Shown here one piece after another: positions 17,801 to 25,569 of a DNA stretch of 64,000 bases. The notes below the pieces were generated by a model. It did not search any database. It saw only the letters and a program-made list of their open reading frames with translations, and was not told where the DNA came from. The translations under genes were made by a program, and so were the position numbers. This DNA comes from Chitinophagales bacterium (GTDB taxonomy: Bacteria; Bacteroidota; Bacteroidia; Chitinophagales; LD1), in assembly GCA_016787045.1 (NCBI GenBank), contig JAEUVA010000003.1, forward strand, positions 62,001-126,000, written 5' to 3'. The stretch's first letter is position 1, and every line of letters starts with the position of its first letter.

Positions 17801-19366
17801 AACTATAATCAGTTAAGTGTTTCCAATTCTTCCGCCTACATCAATAGAAGTAGCAATGGTATAACAGGATTACAATTCCTTTGCAACACCTATGCACAGA
17901 CAACCTTGCTTGACCAAGTGGCTTTCCTCAACAATAGTAGCAGTACTGATGGCATACGTTATAGCCAAGGCACAGTAACAATAGCAGCAGGTAATAAATT
18001 CACTTTCCCTCCTCCAACTTTTGGAACAGCGGGTCATTTATGGAGTATGCCAAGTCCTACTGTAACTTATTTCTACGGCAATGGAACAAACGAATTCCCA
18101 ACTAATGTTTCAACCAATGTTCAACGTACGCCAACAAATCAACCAAGCCAATGTTCAACAGGTGGTGGTGGCGGTGGTATGATGGCTCAAGGTGGAGGAT
18201 TAACACAACAGGAACGCTCTGCTTTAGAGATTGAGTTTGCAAGCAACAATCAGAGCTACAATAATTATGTGCAACAACTTCAACTATTAAAAGATGGCGG
18301 CAATAGTCAGCTATTGCAAAACGAAATTGCACTCACTCTAAGTTCCGAAGCAGCCGCATTGAGAACAAAATTGTTGGGTGAATCTCCATATCTAAGCGAA
18401 GCAGCTTTAAAAGAACTTTCTGACAAATCTGGCGTATTGCCAGACGCTTTAATTTTTGAAATACTTGCAGCAAACCCTGACGAGTTAAAAAATGATGCCC
18501 TATTTGAATACTTAGAACAGAAAAACAACCCTCTCCCTCAATGGATGCTGGATATTCTAAAACAAGCCAAAGGAACTATCACTGCTCGTACATTGCTCGA
18601 AGCGGGTATCATGTATTACAAAGAAAAAGCAGAATCAGCAGCTTTTGAAATAATAAAAGGAATACTTGCTGACGAAAACGGTGTAAACAACAATGACCTT
18701 CGCGGTTGGCTTGGCAATCTAAATAGCAAAGAAGCCGACTATGAAATTGTTTCTAATTACTACGAAACCGGTAATTACAATGCGGCACTTTCTTTTTTAA
18801 ACTCTATTCCTCAATTACGCGATTTAAGTAATGATGAATTGGCTGAACATGACTTATTAAATTCAGTATATCAAATAATTTCCTCTGCCTCTGCCAATTC
18901 GAGAAGTATTGACAGTTTAAATACAGAACAAGTAGCATTGCTCACCGAAATTGCAGATGCAAAACCGTGTAAGGCAATGGTCATGGCAAACGCTATTCTT
19001 CGAACTTATTACGGTAGAAAATTCGACACCTATCCTTTTATTCACGAAGAGTTTCAGACAAGTCAATTGCGTTCTGCAAAATATGAGGGCAAAGCATACA
19101 CAAACCCTGCAGACCGGCAAGAAGTAAAAGTGTATCCTAACCCGGCTAAAGACATGTTAATTTTCGATTACCACGTATTTAAACTTTCAGGTATGGTTAC
19201 GATAACTATCTATGATGTTACTGGCAAGAAAATGATGGAAGAAAACTTGACTAACCAGTTAGGGCAATCAATTATTGATACACAACACCTGCCTAATGGC
19301 ATGTATAACTACACAATAACTTCTTCCAACTTTAGCAAGTCAGGAAACTTTACGGTTTTTCACTAA
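14899..19366 (+). CDS. Giant T9SS cargo protein, frame broken at a C6 tract in the signal peptide
   Basis: The natural start is ATG 14899, which reads MKTHTNILSP and then leaves frame at six C residues (14924-14929). The long open frame continues in the other register through a perfect signal peptide (LLLILLICVFASAHA, then QNVPEV). Five C residues would join both parts into one protein of about 1488 residues. Without the join only an internal GTG at 14993 is available, and that start would lose the signal peptide. Downstream are a propeller-like half (to about residue 560), a right-handed beta-helix-like section with many Asn-rich turns, a helical region, and a C-terminal T9SS sorting domain (VKVYPNPAKDM ... 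LPNGMYNYTI). Function is unknown; an adhesin or surface protein is plausible. Confidence 0.8.
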
Positions 19367-19374
19367 ATAAAAAT

Positions 19375-19407
19375 AGTAGTACGCTGTCATTCAAACAGCG
19401 TACTACT
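19375..19407 (+). promoter_or_regulatory. Perfect 13-bp stem-loop abutting the next start codon
   Basis: AGTAGTACGCTGT (19375-19387) and ACAGCGTACTACT (19395-19407) are exact inverted repeats around a 7-nt loop. The structure lies 8 nt after one T9SS gene stop and 10 nt before the next ATG. A following T-rich stretch (CCCTTTCTT) is weak. It could terminate, attenuate or stabilise transcript ends. Confidence 0.75.
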
Positions 19408-19417
19408 ACCCTTTCTT

Positions 19418-20965
19418 ATGAGAGCCATGTTCCAGATATTACTATTTCTCTTGCCTGCCTTCTGTGGGGCGCAAACCAGTTTTTCGCACAGAAGTACGTA
19501 TAGCTATCCCTCATGTATTTTTTCAAATCTAAGTTGTAGAGATAGTACCTGTTTTGTCACGGGTATGTTAGCTGTTCCCGAATCAAACTACTATCCTGTA
19601 AAAACTTTCAACTTAAATATTGATGATAGCAACAATATCCTTGATTCAACAGTATATTGGGGAAATCACAATAAAGATTATTGGGCTGTTTACGGGTATA
19701 GTAACCTTGCAAGTAATAGCAACAACCATTGGGCTATTACTGGTTACACTTACTCATTTGGTACATCGGGGGCGTATAAAGTTCTGTTATCTGTGTTTGA
19801 TTCAAATACACACCTTCAATTCATAAAAGAATATTCCGACAGCGCAGGCAATCAATATGCCTCAGGTAGGGGCATACTTTCAAAAAATAATTCGTGGTAT
19901 GTTTTAGCAAGTGTGCAAGATACTTTGTACAATGGGCAAGTCCTTTTCTTTCAAACGGATAGCAACGGAAATCAACTTTGGAAAAAGTATTATGGCGTTG
20001 CCGGATTACGCGATGAAGCTGGAAGTCTTTTAGCCATTTCCAAAAACAGGTTCTTAATTGGCTACGCAAGAAACAATCTTTCTACTTGGGGGGGCGTAGG
20101 TTTACTGCAAACCAATTCACGGATTATAATAGTTGACAGCTTAGGCACTCAACTTAGCGAATGGGCAGATAATACAGATTCTACTTTTAAGCCTCGAAGT
20201 TTAATCAAAACAAATGATGGCGGTTATACTTTCGTTACTGACCATAAACAGTACACTAACGGTTCGGATGTTTTCACACAACCGGTAATTATCAAACTCG
20301 ATAGTAATTTTAATAAGCAATGGTCTAAACAATACGGACCAACCGACTATCAAACTTTTCTCTACAAAATTGTTGAATTAAGCGACAGCAGTTTCATAAC
20401 AGTGGGAACAATCTGGGCTGGCGACAGCACCCATTACAATACAGCAGGATGGTTTCTTAAACTAAATCAAACCGGGGACAGCATTTGGAGCAGAACGTAT
20501 TCAAAAGTCCATACCACTTTTTCCGAAAACGTAATCTATGATTTTGAAATTCTAAACGATGGCTCACTAATAGGTGTTGGTCAGTCAAACGACCACTTTG
20601 CACAAACACAAGGCCAACAGGGTTGGATTATAAGAGTGGACAGCATGGGCTGCTTAATCCCGGGTTGCGATACGTTTACCGCAACAGCAATACAGGAAGC
20701 GCCCGAAGAGATAATAGGAGTAAAAGTATATCCCAATCCGGCAGCAGATGAAGTGTACCTATTGCTCAAGAGCCCAGAACAGCAACCAGCTGATTTGTCA
20801 TTTCAAGTATACAACTCTTTTGGTGAAGTATTAGTTGGAGAAAAACAAGCATTTACTGATGTAACCTACATACTCAACGTTTCGGGGTATAGTGCCGGAC
20901 AGTACTATGTCCGTATTCTTCAAAATAGTCAAACGGTGGCGGTGCGCAAGTTTTTAAAGGAGTGA
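19418..20965 (+). CDS. T9SS-secreted propeller-like protein
   Basis: The 515-residue protein begins with a signal peptide (MRAMFQILLFLLPAFCGAQ) and ends with a T9SS type A sorting domain (VKVYPNPAADEVYLL ... GYSAGQYYVRIL). The body has repeated blades with DSNTHL, DSNGNQLWKKYYG and DGGYTFVT, resembling the delta-60/propeller repeats of secreted Bacteroidota proteins and the first half of the preceding giant protein. A second in-frame ATG at 19427 is possible. Base composition is AT-richer than neighbouring core genes. Function is unknown. Confidence 0.85.
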   Translation: MRAMFQILLFLLPAFCGAQTSFSHRSTYSYPSCIFSNLSCRDSTCFVTGMLAVPESNYYPVKTFNLNIDDSNNILDSTVYWGNHNKDYWAVYGYSNLASNSNNHWAITGYTYSFGTSGAYKVLLSVFDSNTHLQFIKEYSDSAGNQYASGRGILSKNNSWYVLASVQDTLYNGQVLFFQTDSNGNQLWKKYYGVAGLRDEAGSLLAISKNRFLIGYARNNLSTWGGVGLLQTNSRIIIVDSLGTQLSEWADNTDSTFKPRSLIKTNDGGYTFVTDHKQYTNGSDVFTQPVIIKLDSNFNKQWSKQYGPTDYQTFLYKIVELSDSSFITVGTIWAGDSTHYNTAGWFLKLNQTGDSIWSRTYSKVHTTFSENVIYDFEILNDGSLIGVGQSNDHFAQTQGQQGWIIRVDSMGCLIPGCDTFTATAIQEAPEEIIGVKVYPNPAADEVYLLLKSPEQQPADLSFQVYNSFGEVLVGEKQAFTDVTYILNVSGYSAGQYYVRILQNSQTVAVRKFLKE

Positions 20966-20972
20966 ATTGCAA

Positions 20973-20997
20973 CCATAAATTGTCTTATCATTTATGG
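20973..20997 (+). other. 8-bp inverted repeat after T9SS gene
   Basis: CCATAAAT (20973-20980) and ATTTATGG (20990-20997) are exact inverted repeats with a 9-nt loop. No T-run follows, so it is a weak terminator candidate. It lies just upstream of the first TetR-type operator. Confidence 0.45.
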
Positions 20998-20999
20998 GG

Positions 21000-21013
21000 C
21001 TAACACTTGTTCG
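21000..21013 (+). promoter_or_regulatory. Candidate TetR-family operator, distal copy
   Basis: CTAACACTTGTTCG matches the proximal palindrome at 21038 in CTAACAnnTGTTnG, with one imperfect base in the second half-site. It lies 38 bp upstream of that copy. Confidence 0.5.
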
Positions 21014-21037
21014 TTTCCAATAATTTTCTTTGTTTTG

Positions 21038-21051
21038 CTAACAACTGTTAG
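21038..21051 (+). promoter_or_regulatory. Candidate TetR-family operator, proximal copy
   Basis: CTAACAACTGTTAG is a perfect 6-2-6 palindrome ending three bases before the TetR ATG. A -7-like TTTCTTTG at 21025-21032 would start transcription inside it, so repressor binding would block the operon and its own gene. From memory, the pattern resembles the C-N-AACG-NN-CGTT-N-G site of Thermus PaaR. Confidence 0.65.
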
Positions 21052-21054
21052 TAT

Positions 21055-21636
21055 ATGGCCACAAAAGTAGAACAAACCACCAAAGAGAAAGTAAAGCAAA
21101 CGGCACAAAAGCTATTTCGCGAAAAGGGATATGCCGCTGTGGGCATGCGGGAATTAGCCAAAGAGGTGGGTATACAAGCGCCCAGCTTGTACAACCACTA
21201 CAAAAGCAAAGACGACATCCTGCGCGAAATTTGTATGGATATGGCGGCACAGTTTTTTACAGCATTTGATGCGGCTATTGCTACCGAACAAAAAGCCGGC
21301 AGGCAGTTACGGGCAGTCATCCGCGCACACATTGGCGTAGTAGCCGCGAACATGGATTCGGCAGAAGTGTTTTTTCAGGAATGGATTTTTTTGGAACAAC
21401 CTGCCTTGGGCAAATTCAAAAAAATGCGATTAGAGTATGAAACAAAATTCAGGGGCATTTTAGACAAGGGAATCAGAAAAAAAGAAATTAAAAAAGTAAA
21501 CACTAAGCTGGCCACGTTTGCTATTTTTTCTGCACTTAACGCTACGTATGATTTTATGCGTAGCACCGAGAAATTATCGCAAGAGCAAATGGCAGATGAA
21601 CTGGCCGACCTACTATTAAAGGGATTAAAAACATGA
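21055..21636 (+). CDS. TetR-family regulator, probable PaaR-type repressor of the paa operon
   Basis: The 193-residue protein has a typical TetR N-terminal helix-turn-helix (AQKLFREKGYAAVGMRELAKEVGIQAPSLYNHYKSKDDIL in two parts, residues 16-55) and a C-terminal ligand-binding half with VFFQEWIFLEQPAL. Its stop overlaps the MntA start as ATGA and the same operon continues into paaABCD. By analogy with PaaR of other bacteria, the likely effector is phenylacetyl-CoA or another CoA-thioester. This is inferred from context only. Two matching palindromes sit in its own promoter. Confidence 0.88.
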   Translation: MATKVEQTTKEKVKQTAQKLFREKGYAAVGMRELAKEVGIQAPSLYNHYKSKDDILREICMDMAAQFFTAFDAAIATEQKAGRQLRAVIRAHIGVVAANMDSAEVFFQEWIFLEQPALGKFKKMRLEYETKFRGILDKGIRKKEIKKVNTKLATFAIFSALNATYDFMRSTEKLSQEQMADELADLLLKGLKT

Positions 21637-22001
21637 GCATAGAAAACATTTGCAAACAGTTTGGAATAACGTCCTTGGTGATGTTTGGTTCGGCAGTGCG
21701 TGGTGTAAAACAAGCAGGTGATGTTGATTTGTGTTATACCCGACCGCTTTCACTCTCAATTACTGACCATCTCAATTGTATAGATCTTTTGCAGCAGTAC
21801 TTTAGCAAAGAAAATATAGATTTAGTATACTGGAGCAATATCGCCTCATCGCTCAAAAAAGAAATAGCAGATAATCACAAAATACTATACAGTGAAGGCG
21901 ATACTGCCTTGAACCACATTAACATTGGAGAGCAGATGTTTTGGGACGAAAAGAAGTATTACGATGAAATGTTTCGGGAAATGAAAACAAATTTGCCATG
22001 A
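21633..22001 (+). CDS. MntA-type nucleotidyltransferase antitoxin
   Basis: The 122-residue protein is a minimal nucleotidyltransferase with the GSX...DXD catalytic motif: FGSAVRG (Gly19, Ser20) and GDVDL (Asp30, Asp32). MntA antitoxins AMPylate a tyrosine of the partner HEPN RNase HepT and so silence it. The gene overlaps the TetR gene by four bases upstream and the HepT gene by four bases downstream, both as ATGA, so all three are co-translated. Length is slightly short for the family but the active-site residues are present. Confidence 0.85.
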   Translation: MSIENICKQFGITSLVMFGSAVRGVKQAGDVDLCYTRPLSLSITDHLNCIDLLQQYFSKENIDLVYWSNIASSLKKEIADNHKILYSEGDTALNHINIGEQMFWDEKKYYDEMFREMKTNLP

Positions 22002-22420
22002 AACAGTCGCTGACCAACAAATTAAAACAGATGGAGATAGACCTTCAGAAACTACGAAAGGTTAATGTATCTACCGTGCAGGATTTGGAACCGTTCGAAA
22101 AGTACCATTTGGTTGAACGGCTGATTGAAAAAATAGTAGATACTGCTGTAGGTATTAATCAAATGATATTGAGGGAAAAGTTTAATGCCACCATTAAAAC
22201 AGCCAAGGAGTCGTTTACCGACCTGGCTACAAACGGAGTATTGAATATGGAGTTTGCCACAGAAATCTCTAGATCAGTAGGGTTAAGAAATAAAATTATA
22301 CATGAGTACGATCAGGTAACCACAGTCACGCTTTTTCAGGCAATAGATATTTGCCTACAACAATATACGGAGTATCACAAAGCCACCATCATTTGGATTG
22401 ATAATAACTATACAGATTAA
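21998..22420 (+). CDS. HepT-type HEPN toxin
   Basis: The 140-residue all-helical protein carries the HepT signature R-x4-H-x-Y: Arg97, His102 and Tyr104 in GLRNKIIHEYDQV. Arg and His form the HEPN RNase site, and the tyrosine is the residue AMPylated by MntA in characterised pairs. The motif is intact, so the toxin should be functional. It lies 14 nt upstream of paaA, unusual for a toxin-antitoxin pair, which normally forms an autonomous unit. Confidence 0.88.
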   Translation: MKQSLTNKLKQMEIDLQKLRKVNVSTVQDLEPFEKYHLVERLIEKIVDTAVGINQMILREKFNATIKTAKESFTDLATNGVLNMEFATEISRSVGLRNKIIHEYDQVTTVTLFQAIDICLQQYTEYHKATIIWIDNNYTD

Positions 22421-22434
22421 TTTAATTACAAACT

Positions 22435-23424
22435 ATGTACGGAAGCACTAACCTCACTGAACAGGAAGCCAAACGAATGAACGACACCTCTGCAGAAGAT
22501 GCAGACAAACTTCAGGCCTTTGAAGACCGCATTGCCCGTGGTGAAAAAATAGAACCGGACGACTGGATGCCTGCCGAATACCGCAAGCAACTTATCCGCA
22601 TGATTGAGCAACACGCACATAGCGAGATAGTGGGTGCCTTGCCCGAAGGCACCTGGATAACCCGAGCGCCCAATTTTAGACGAAAGCTGGCGCTCATTGC
22701 CAAGGTGCAAGACGAAATTGGACACGGTCAGTTGTTGTATTCGGCAGCAGAAACCCTCGGCAAAACCCGCGAGCAAATGCTGGATGATTTAATGAACGGC
22801 AAGAGCAAGTATTCCAATGTATTCAACTACCCGGCTGTAACCTGGGCCGATATTGCAGTGATAGGATTTTTAGTAGATGGCGCAGCCATTGTGAATCAGG
22901 TCATCAATTCTAAAGGAAGTTACGGCCCGTATTGCCGCGCATTGGAGCGCATTTGCTACGAAGAGAGTTTCCACCTGAAGCAGGGGCACGATAATGTGGT
23001 GTATTTAGCCACCGGTTCAAAAATTCAGCGAGACATGTTGCAAGCCGCTATCAATCGCTGGTACAGGCCCTTACTGCACTTTTTTGGTCCGCCCGACAAA
23101 ATGAGCGCCCACAGCGAAAAACTGATGAAGTGGAAAGTAAAACTGGCCAGCAATGATGATATGCGCAATCAATTCTTAGACCAGTATGTGCCTAAAATAT
23201 TAGAACTGGGTTTAACCTTTCCCGATCCTAACCTGCGCAAAAACGCAGATGGTGTTTGGGAATTCAGCGACCCGGATTGGGATGAGTTTAAGCGCGTAAT
23301 CAATGGTGATGGCCCGTGCAACAAAGAGCGTCTGGCAGTGCGCAGATATGCTGAAATGGCCGGCCGCTGGGTACGCGAAGCATTGATGAATCCGAGTGAT
23401 AAATACAAAATACCTTTAGCATAA
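22435..23424 (+). CDS. paaA: 1,2-phenylacetyl-CoA epoxidase, catalytic subunit PaaA
   Basis: PaaA is the di-iron catalytic subunit of the multicomponent oxygenase that epoxidises phenylacetyl-CoA. The 329-residue protein shows the ferritin-like ligand helices: [20 protein letters not shown] and [15 protein letters not shown], the last two carrying E-x2-H pairs. Length is normal. It starts 14 nt after hepT and its TAA is followed immediately by the paaB ATG. Confidence 0.96.
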   Translation: MYGSTNLTEQEAKRMNDTSAEDADKLQAFEDRIARGEKIEPDDWMPAEYRKQLIRMIEQHAHSEIVGALPEGTWITRAPNFRRKLALIAKVQDEIGHGQLLYSAAETLGKTREQMLDDLMNGKSKYSNVFNYPAVTWADIAVIGFLVDGAAIVNQVINSKGSYGPYCRALERICYEESFHLKQGHDNVVYLATGSKIQRDMLQAAINRWYRPLLHFFGPPDKMSAHSEKLMKWKVKLASNDDMRNQFLDQYVPKILELGLTFPDPNLRKNADGVWEFSDPDWDEFKRVINGDGPCNKERLAVRRYAEMAGRWVREALMNPSDKYKIPLA

Positions 23425-23802
23425 ATGGAGAATATGAATTCGTTAGACCCGAGGGTACAGCGCCTGAACATGGCAGCCGATACGGACAATGAACTGCACA
23501 CCAATTCGCACCTTATTACCTGGGAGGTTTTTCATCAGGAAAAAAGAGGCAAGCAAGTAGTGCATGTAGGCATAGTACATGCCCCCAATCCGGAAATGGC
23601 TCTCATTTTGGCCAAAGAACAATATGCCCGCAGAGGCAAAACCACCAACCTGTGGGTGGCAAAAACTGCTGATGTGTACACCTTTAGCACGGGCGATGAC
23701 GACATGTTTGCCACCATACCCGAAAAAACATTTCGCGACCCTGCCTCCTACAAAGTGCGCGACCGAATCGAAAAATTTCAGCAACAAAATAATCTGGTAT
23801 AA
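23425..23802 (+). CDS. paaB: Phenylacetyl-CoA epoxidase subunit PaaB
   Basis: PaaB is a small structural subunit that bridges PaaAC dimers. The 125-residue protein has the family core TWEVFHQEKRGKQVVHVG, ALILAKEQYARRG and NLWVAKTADVYTF. The N-terminal 25 residues ahead of the core are longer than usual; a downstream ATG (codon 16) is an alternative start. Start and stop touch paaA (no gap) and paaC (one-base TAATG overlap), typical of stoichiometric translation. Confidence 0.94.
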   Translation: MENMNSLDPRVQRLNMAADTDNELHTNSHLITWEVFHQEKRGKQVVHVGIVHAPNPEMALILAKEQYARRGKTTNLWVAKTADVYTFSTGDDDMFATIPEKTFRDPASYKVRDRIEKFQQQNNLV

Positions 23803-24557
23803 TGAGCAAAGCACTGCAACAATTACTGTATAAAATGGCCGATGATGCACTCATCATTGGCCACCGCAATTCCGAATGGACAGGCATAGGCCCCATGCTT
23901 GAAGAAGACCTTGCCTTTTCCAGTATGGCGCAAGATAAAATTGGGCATGCGCTGGCCCTGTACACCATTCTTCACGAGCACCTGGGGCAGCCCCATCCCG
24001 ATAAACTGGGATTTATGCGCAGCGAGGCCGAGTTTACCTGTTGCCAACTAGTAGAATTGCCCATTGGCGAATACGATTTTAGTTTAATGCGTCATTTTTT
24101 GTTTGACCATGCAGAGCTACTTCGCTACGAAATGCTGACCAATAGCAGCTTTCTGCCTCTCGCGCAATTGGCTAAAAAAGTAAAAGGAGAAATCAAGTAT
24201 CACGTCCTGCATGCCGACACTTTTTTGAAACAATTGGCACGTGGCACCGAAGAAAGCAAAGCACGAATGCAATCTGGATTAAATTACACTTGGCCCTACG
24301 CATTGGGTATTTTTGAAGCAACCGATAATGAACAAGACCTTACAGCACAAAATGTTTTTACCGGAGAAGAGGAACTAAAAAAGCGTTGGCTTGAAAAGGT
24401 AAGTTTAATCATCAACAATGCAGGATTAACCGTGCCAAAAGTAGAAGAATCAAAAATTGTGTATGGCGGGCGTAAAGGATACCACAGCGAATATTTAAAG
24501 CCATTATTGGATGAAATGACGGAAGTTGTGCGCTTAGACCCTTCAGCAGAATGGTGA
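23802..24557 (+). CDS. paaC: Phenylacetyl-CoA epoxidase subunit PaaC
   Basis: PaaC is the second ferritin-like subunit, which stabilises PaaA. The 251-residue protein keeps the four-helix bundle (EEDLAFSSMAQDKIGHALALY; HVLHADTFLKQL) with DKIGHA and YHVLHADT segments. It forms a TAATG overlap with paaB and is followed by paaD three bases downstream. Confidence 0.94.
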   Translation: MSKALQQLLYKMADDALIIGHRNSEWTGIGPMLEEDLAFSSMAQDKIGHALALYTILHEHLGQPHPDKLGFMRSEAEFTCCQLVELPIGEYDFSLMRHFLFDHAELLRYEMLTNSSFLPLAQLAKKVKGEIKYHVLHADTFLKQLARGTEESKARMQSGLNYTWPYALGIFEATDNEQDLTAQNVFTGEEELKKRWLEKVSLIINNAGLTVPKVEESKIVYGGRKGYHSEYLKPLLDEMTEVVRLDPSAEW

Positions 24558-24560
24558 TTT

Positions 24561-25061
24561 ATGGAAACACCTGTTTCTGAGTTGTTAGAAAATAACATTT
24601 GGCTTGCACTGAATCAGGTGAAAGACCCGGAGATACCCGTTCTATCTATAGTAGAAATGGGCATGATAGCCGGTGTCAAAATTCATGAGCATAAAACAGA
24701 AGTTATCATCACGCCAACCTTTGTAGGTTGCCCGGCATTGCATGTTATTCAACAAAATGTAAAAGACGAGCTGCATAAACAAGGAATAGATGCGGAGGTA
24801 AAAATTGACCTAAGTATTAAGTGGACCACCGAACGAATGACAGCAGAGGCCAGAGAAAAGTTAGAGAAATTTGGCTTAGCTCCTCCGCCCCATATATCCG
24901 ATGATGAGTTAACAGAAGAACAGCTAAACCGAGTGCGCTGTCCTTTTTGCCACAGCACAGATACTACTTTGCGCTCTGCGTTTGGCTCTACCCTTTGCAG
25001 AGCCATTCGCTTTTGCTTTAATTGCAAACAAGGATTTGAACAGTTTAAACCGGTTACATGA
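24561..25061 (+). CDS. paaD: PaaD-like iron-sulfur maturation protein
   Basis: PaaD is required for epoxidase activity, probably in Fe-S or di-iron centre maturation. The 166-residue protein has an N-terminal DUF59/MIP18 domain (QVKDPEIPVLSIVEMGMI, TPTFVGCPAL) and a C-terminal Cys-rich segment (RCPFCHSTD ... GSTLCRAIRFCFNCKQGFE) with four to five likely metal-binding cysteines. The reductase paaE, normally next, is absent here. Its stop overlaps the next ATG as ATGA. Confidence 0.92.
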   Translation: METPVSELLENNIWLALNQVKDPEIPVLSIVEMGMIAGVKIHEHKTEVIITPTFVGCPALHVIQQNVKDELHKQGIDAEVKIDLSIKWTTERMTAEAREKLEKFGLAPPPHISDDELTEEQLNRVRCPFCHSTDTTLRSAFGSTLCRAIRFCFNCKQGFEQFKPVT

Positions 25062-25516
25062 CAAGGATTTTTCTCGCTCTTTTATTGGCAACAGTTTCCT
25101 CTTTTTCATTTGCTCAAACCAACACACTCATAAACTATAAATGGTTAGAAGGAGTTTGGCAGCAAAAAGGAACCGATAGGTTTGAGAAGTGGACTTTTGC
25201 ATCAGACACCATAGCCAACGGCCTGGCCTATATATTGAGTGATGATGGAGAAGCCGTGCCTGATGAGATTTTGCAGCTAAAAGCCACTGGAGGCAAAGTG
25301 TATTACATGCCCTTAGTTAAAAATCAGAACGGTGGAAGGGTAGTGCAATTTTTGGTTGTGAAATCAAATGAACAAATGTTTTTTGCCGAAAACCCCCAGC
25401 ATGACTTTCCGCAGCGCATCGTGTACAAACGCAAATCAGCCACCGAAATGATGGCTTATATAGAAACACTTCAAAAAAAGAAACGCAGCGTATTTTACTT
25501 TACCAAGGTGCAGTGA
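25058..25516 (+). CDS. DUF6265-like secreted protein
   Basis: The 152-residue protein has a signal peptide (MTRIFLALLLATVSSFSFAQ) and the DUF6265 layout: a WLEGVWQQKGTDRFEKWTF strand-turn motif and FFAENPQHDFPQRIVYKR near the end, suggestive of a lipocalin-like beta-barrel. It overlaps paaD as ATGA, so it is co-translated with the epoxidase genes although exported. Whether it has a role in phenylacetate metabolism is unknown. Confidence 0.75.
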   Translation: MTRIFLALLLATVSSFSFAQTNTLINYKWLEGVWQQKGTDRFEKWTFASDTIANGLAYILSDDGEAVPDEILQLKATGGKVYYMPLVKNQNGGRVVQFLVVKSNEQMFFAENPQHDFPQRIVYKRKSATEMMAYIETLQKKKRSVFYFTKVQ

Positions 25517-25569
25517 TGCTCCTTTTTTGCGTTCTCGGTTTAAAATATACTTTCAAAAAAAAATAGCAG

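Noticed and set aside
14993-19366. GTG 14993 as the true start of the giant T9SS protein
   Set aside because: This would discard a perfect in-frame signal peptide directly upstream, and the protein has a T9SS tail that needs Sec export. A frame break at the C6 tract explains the data better.
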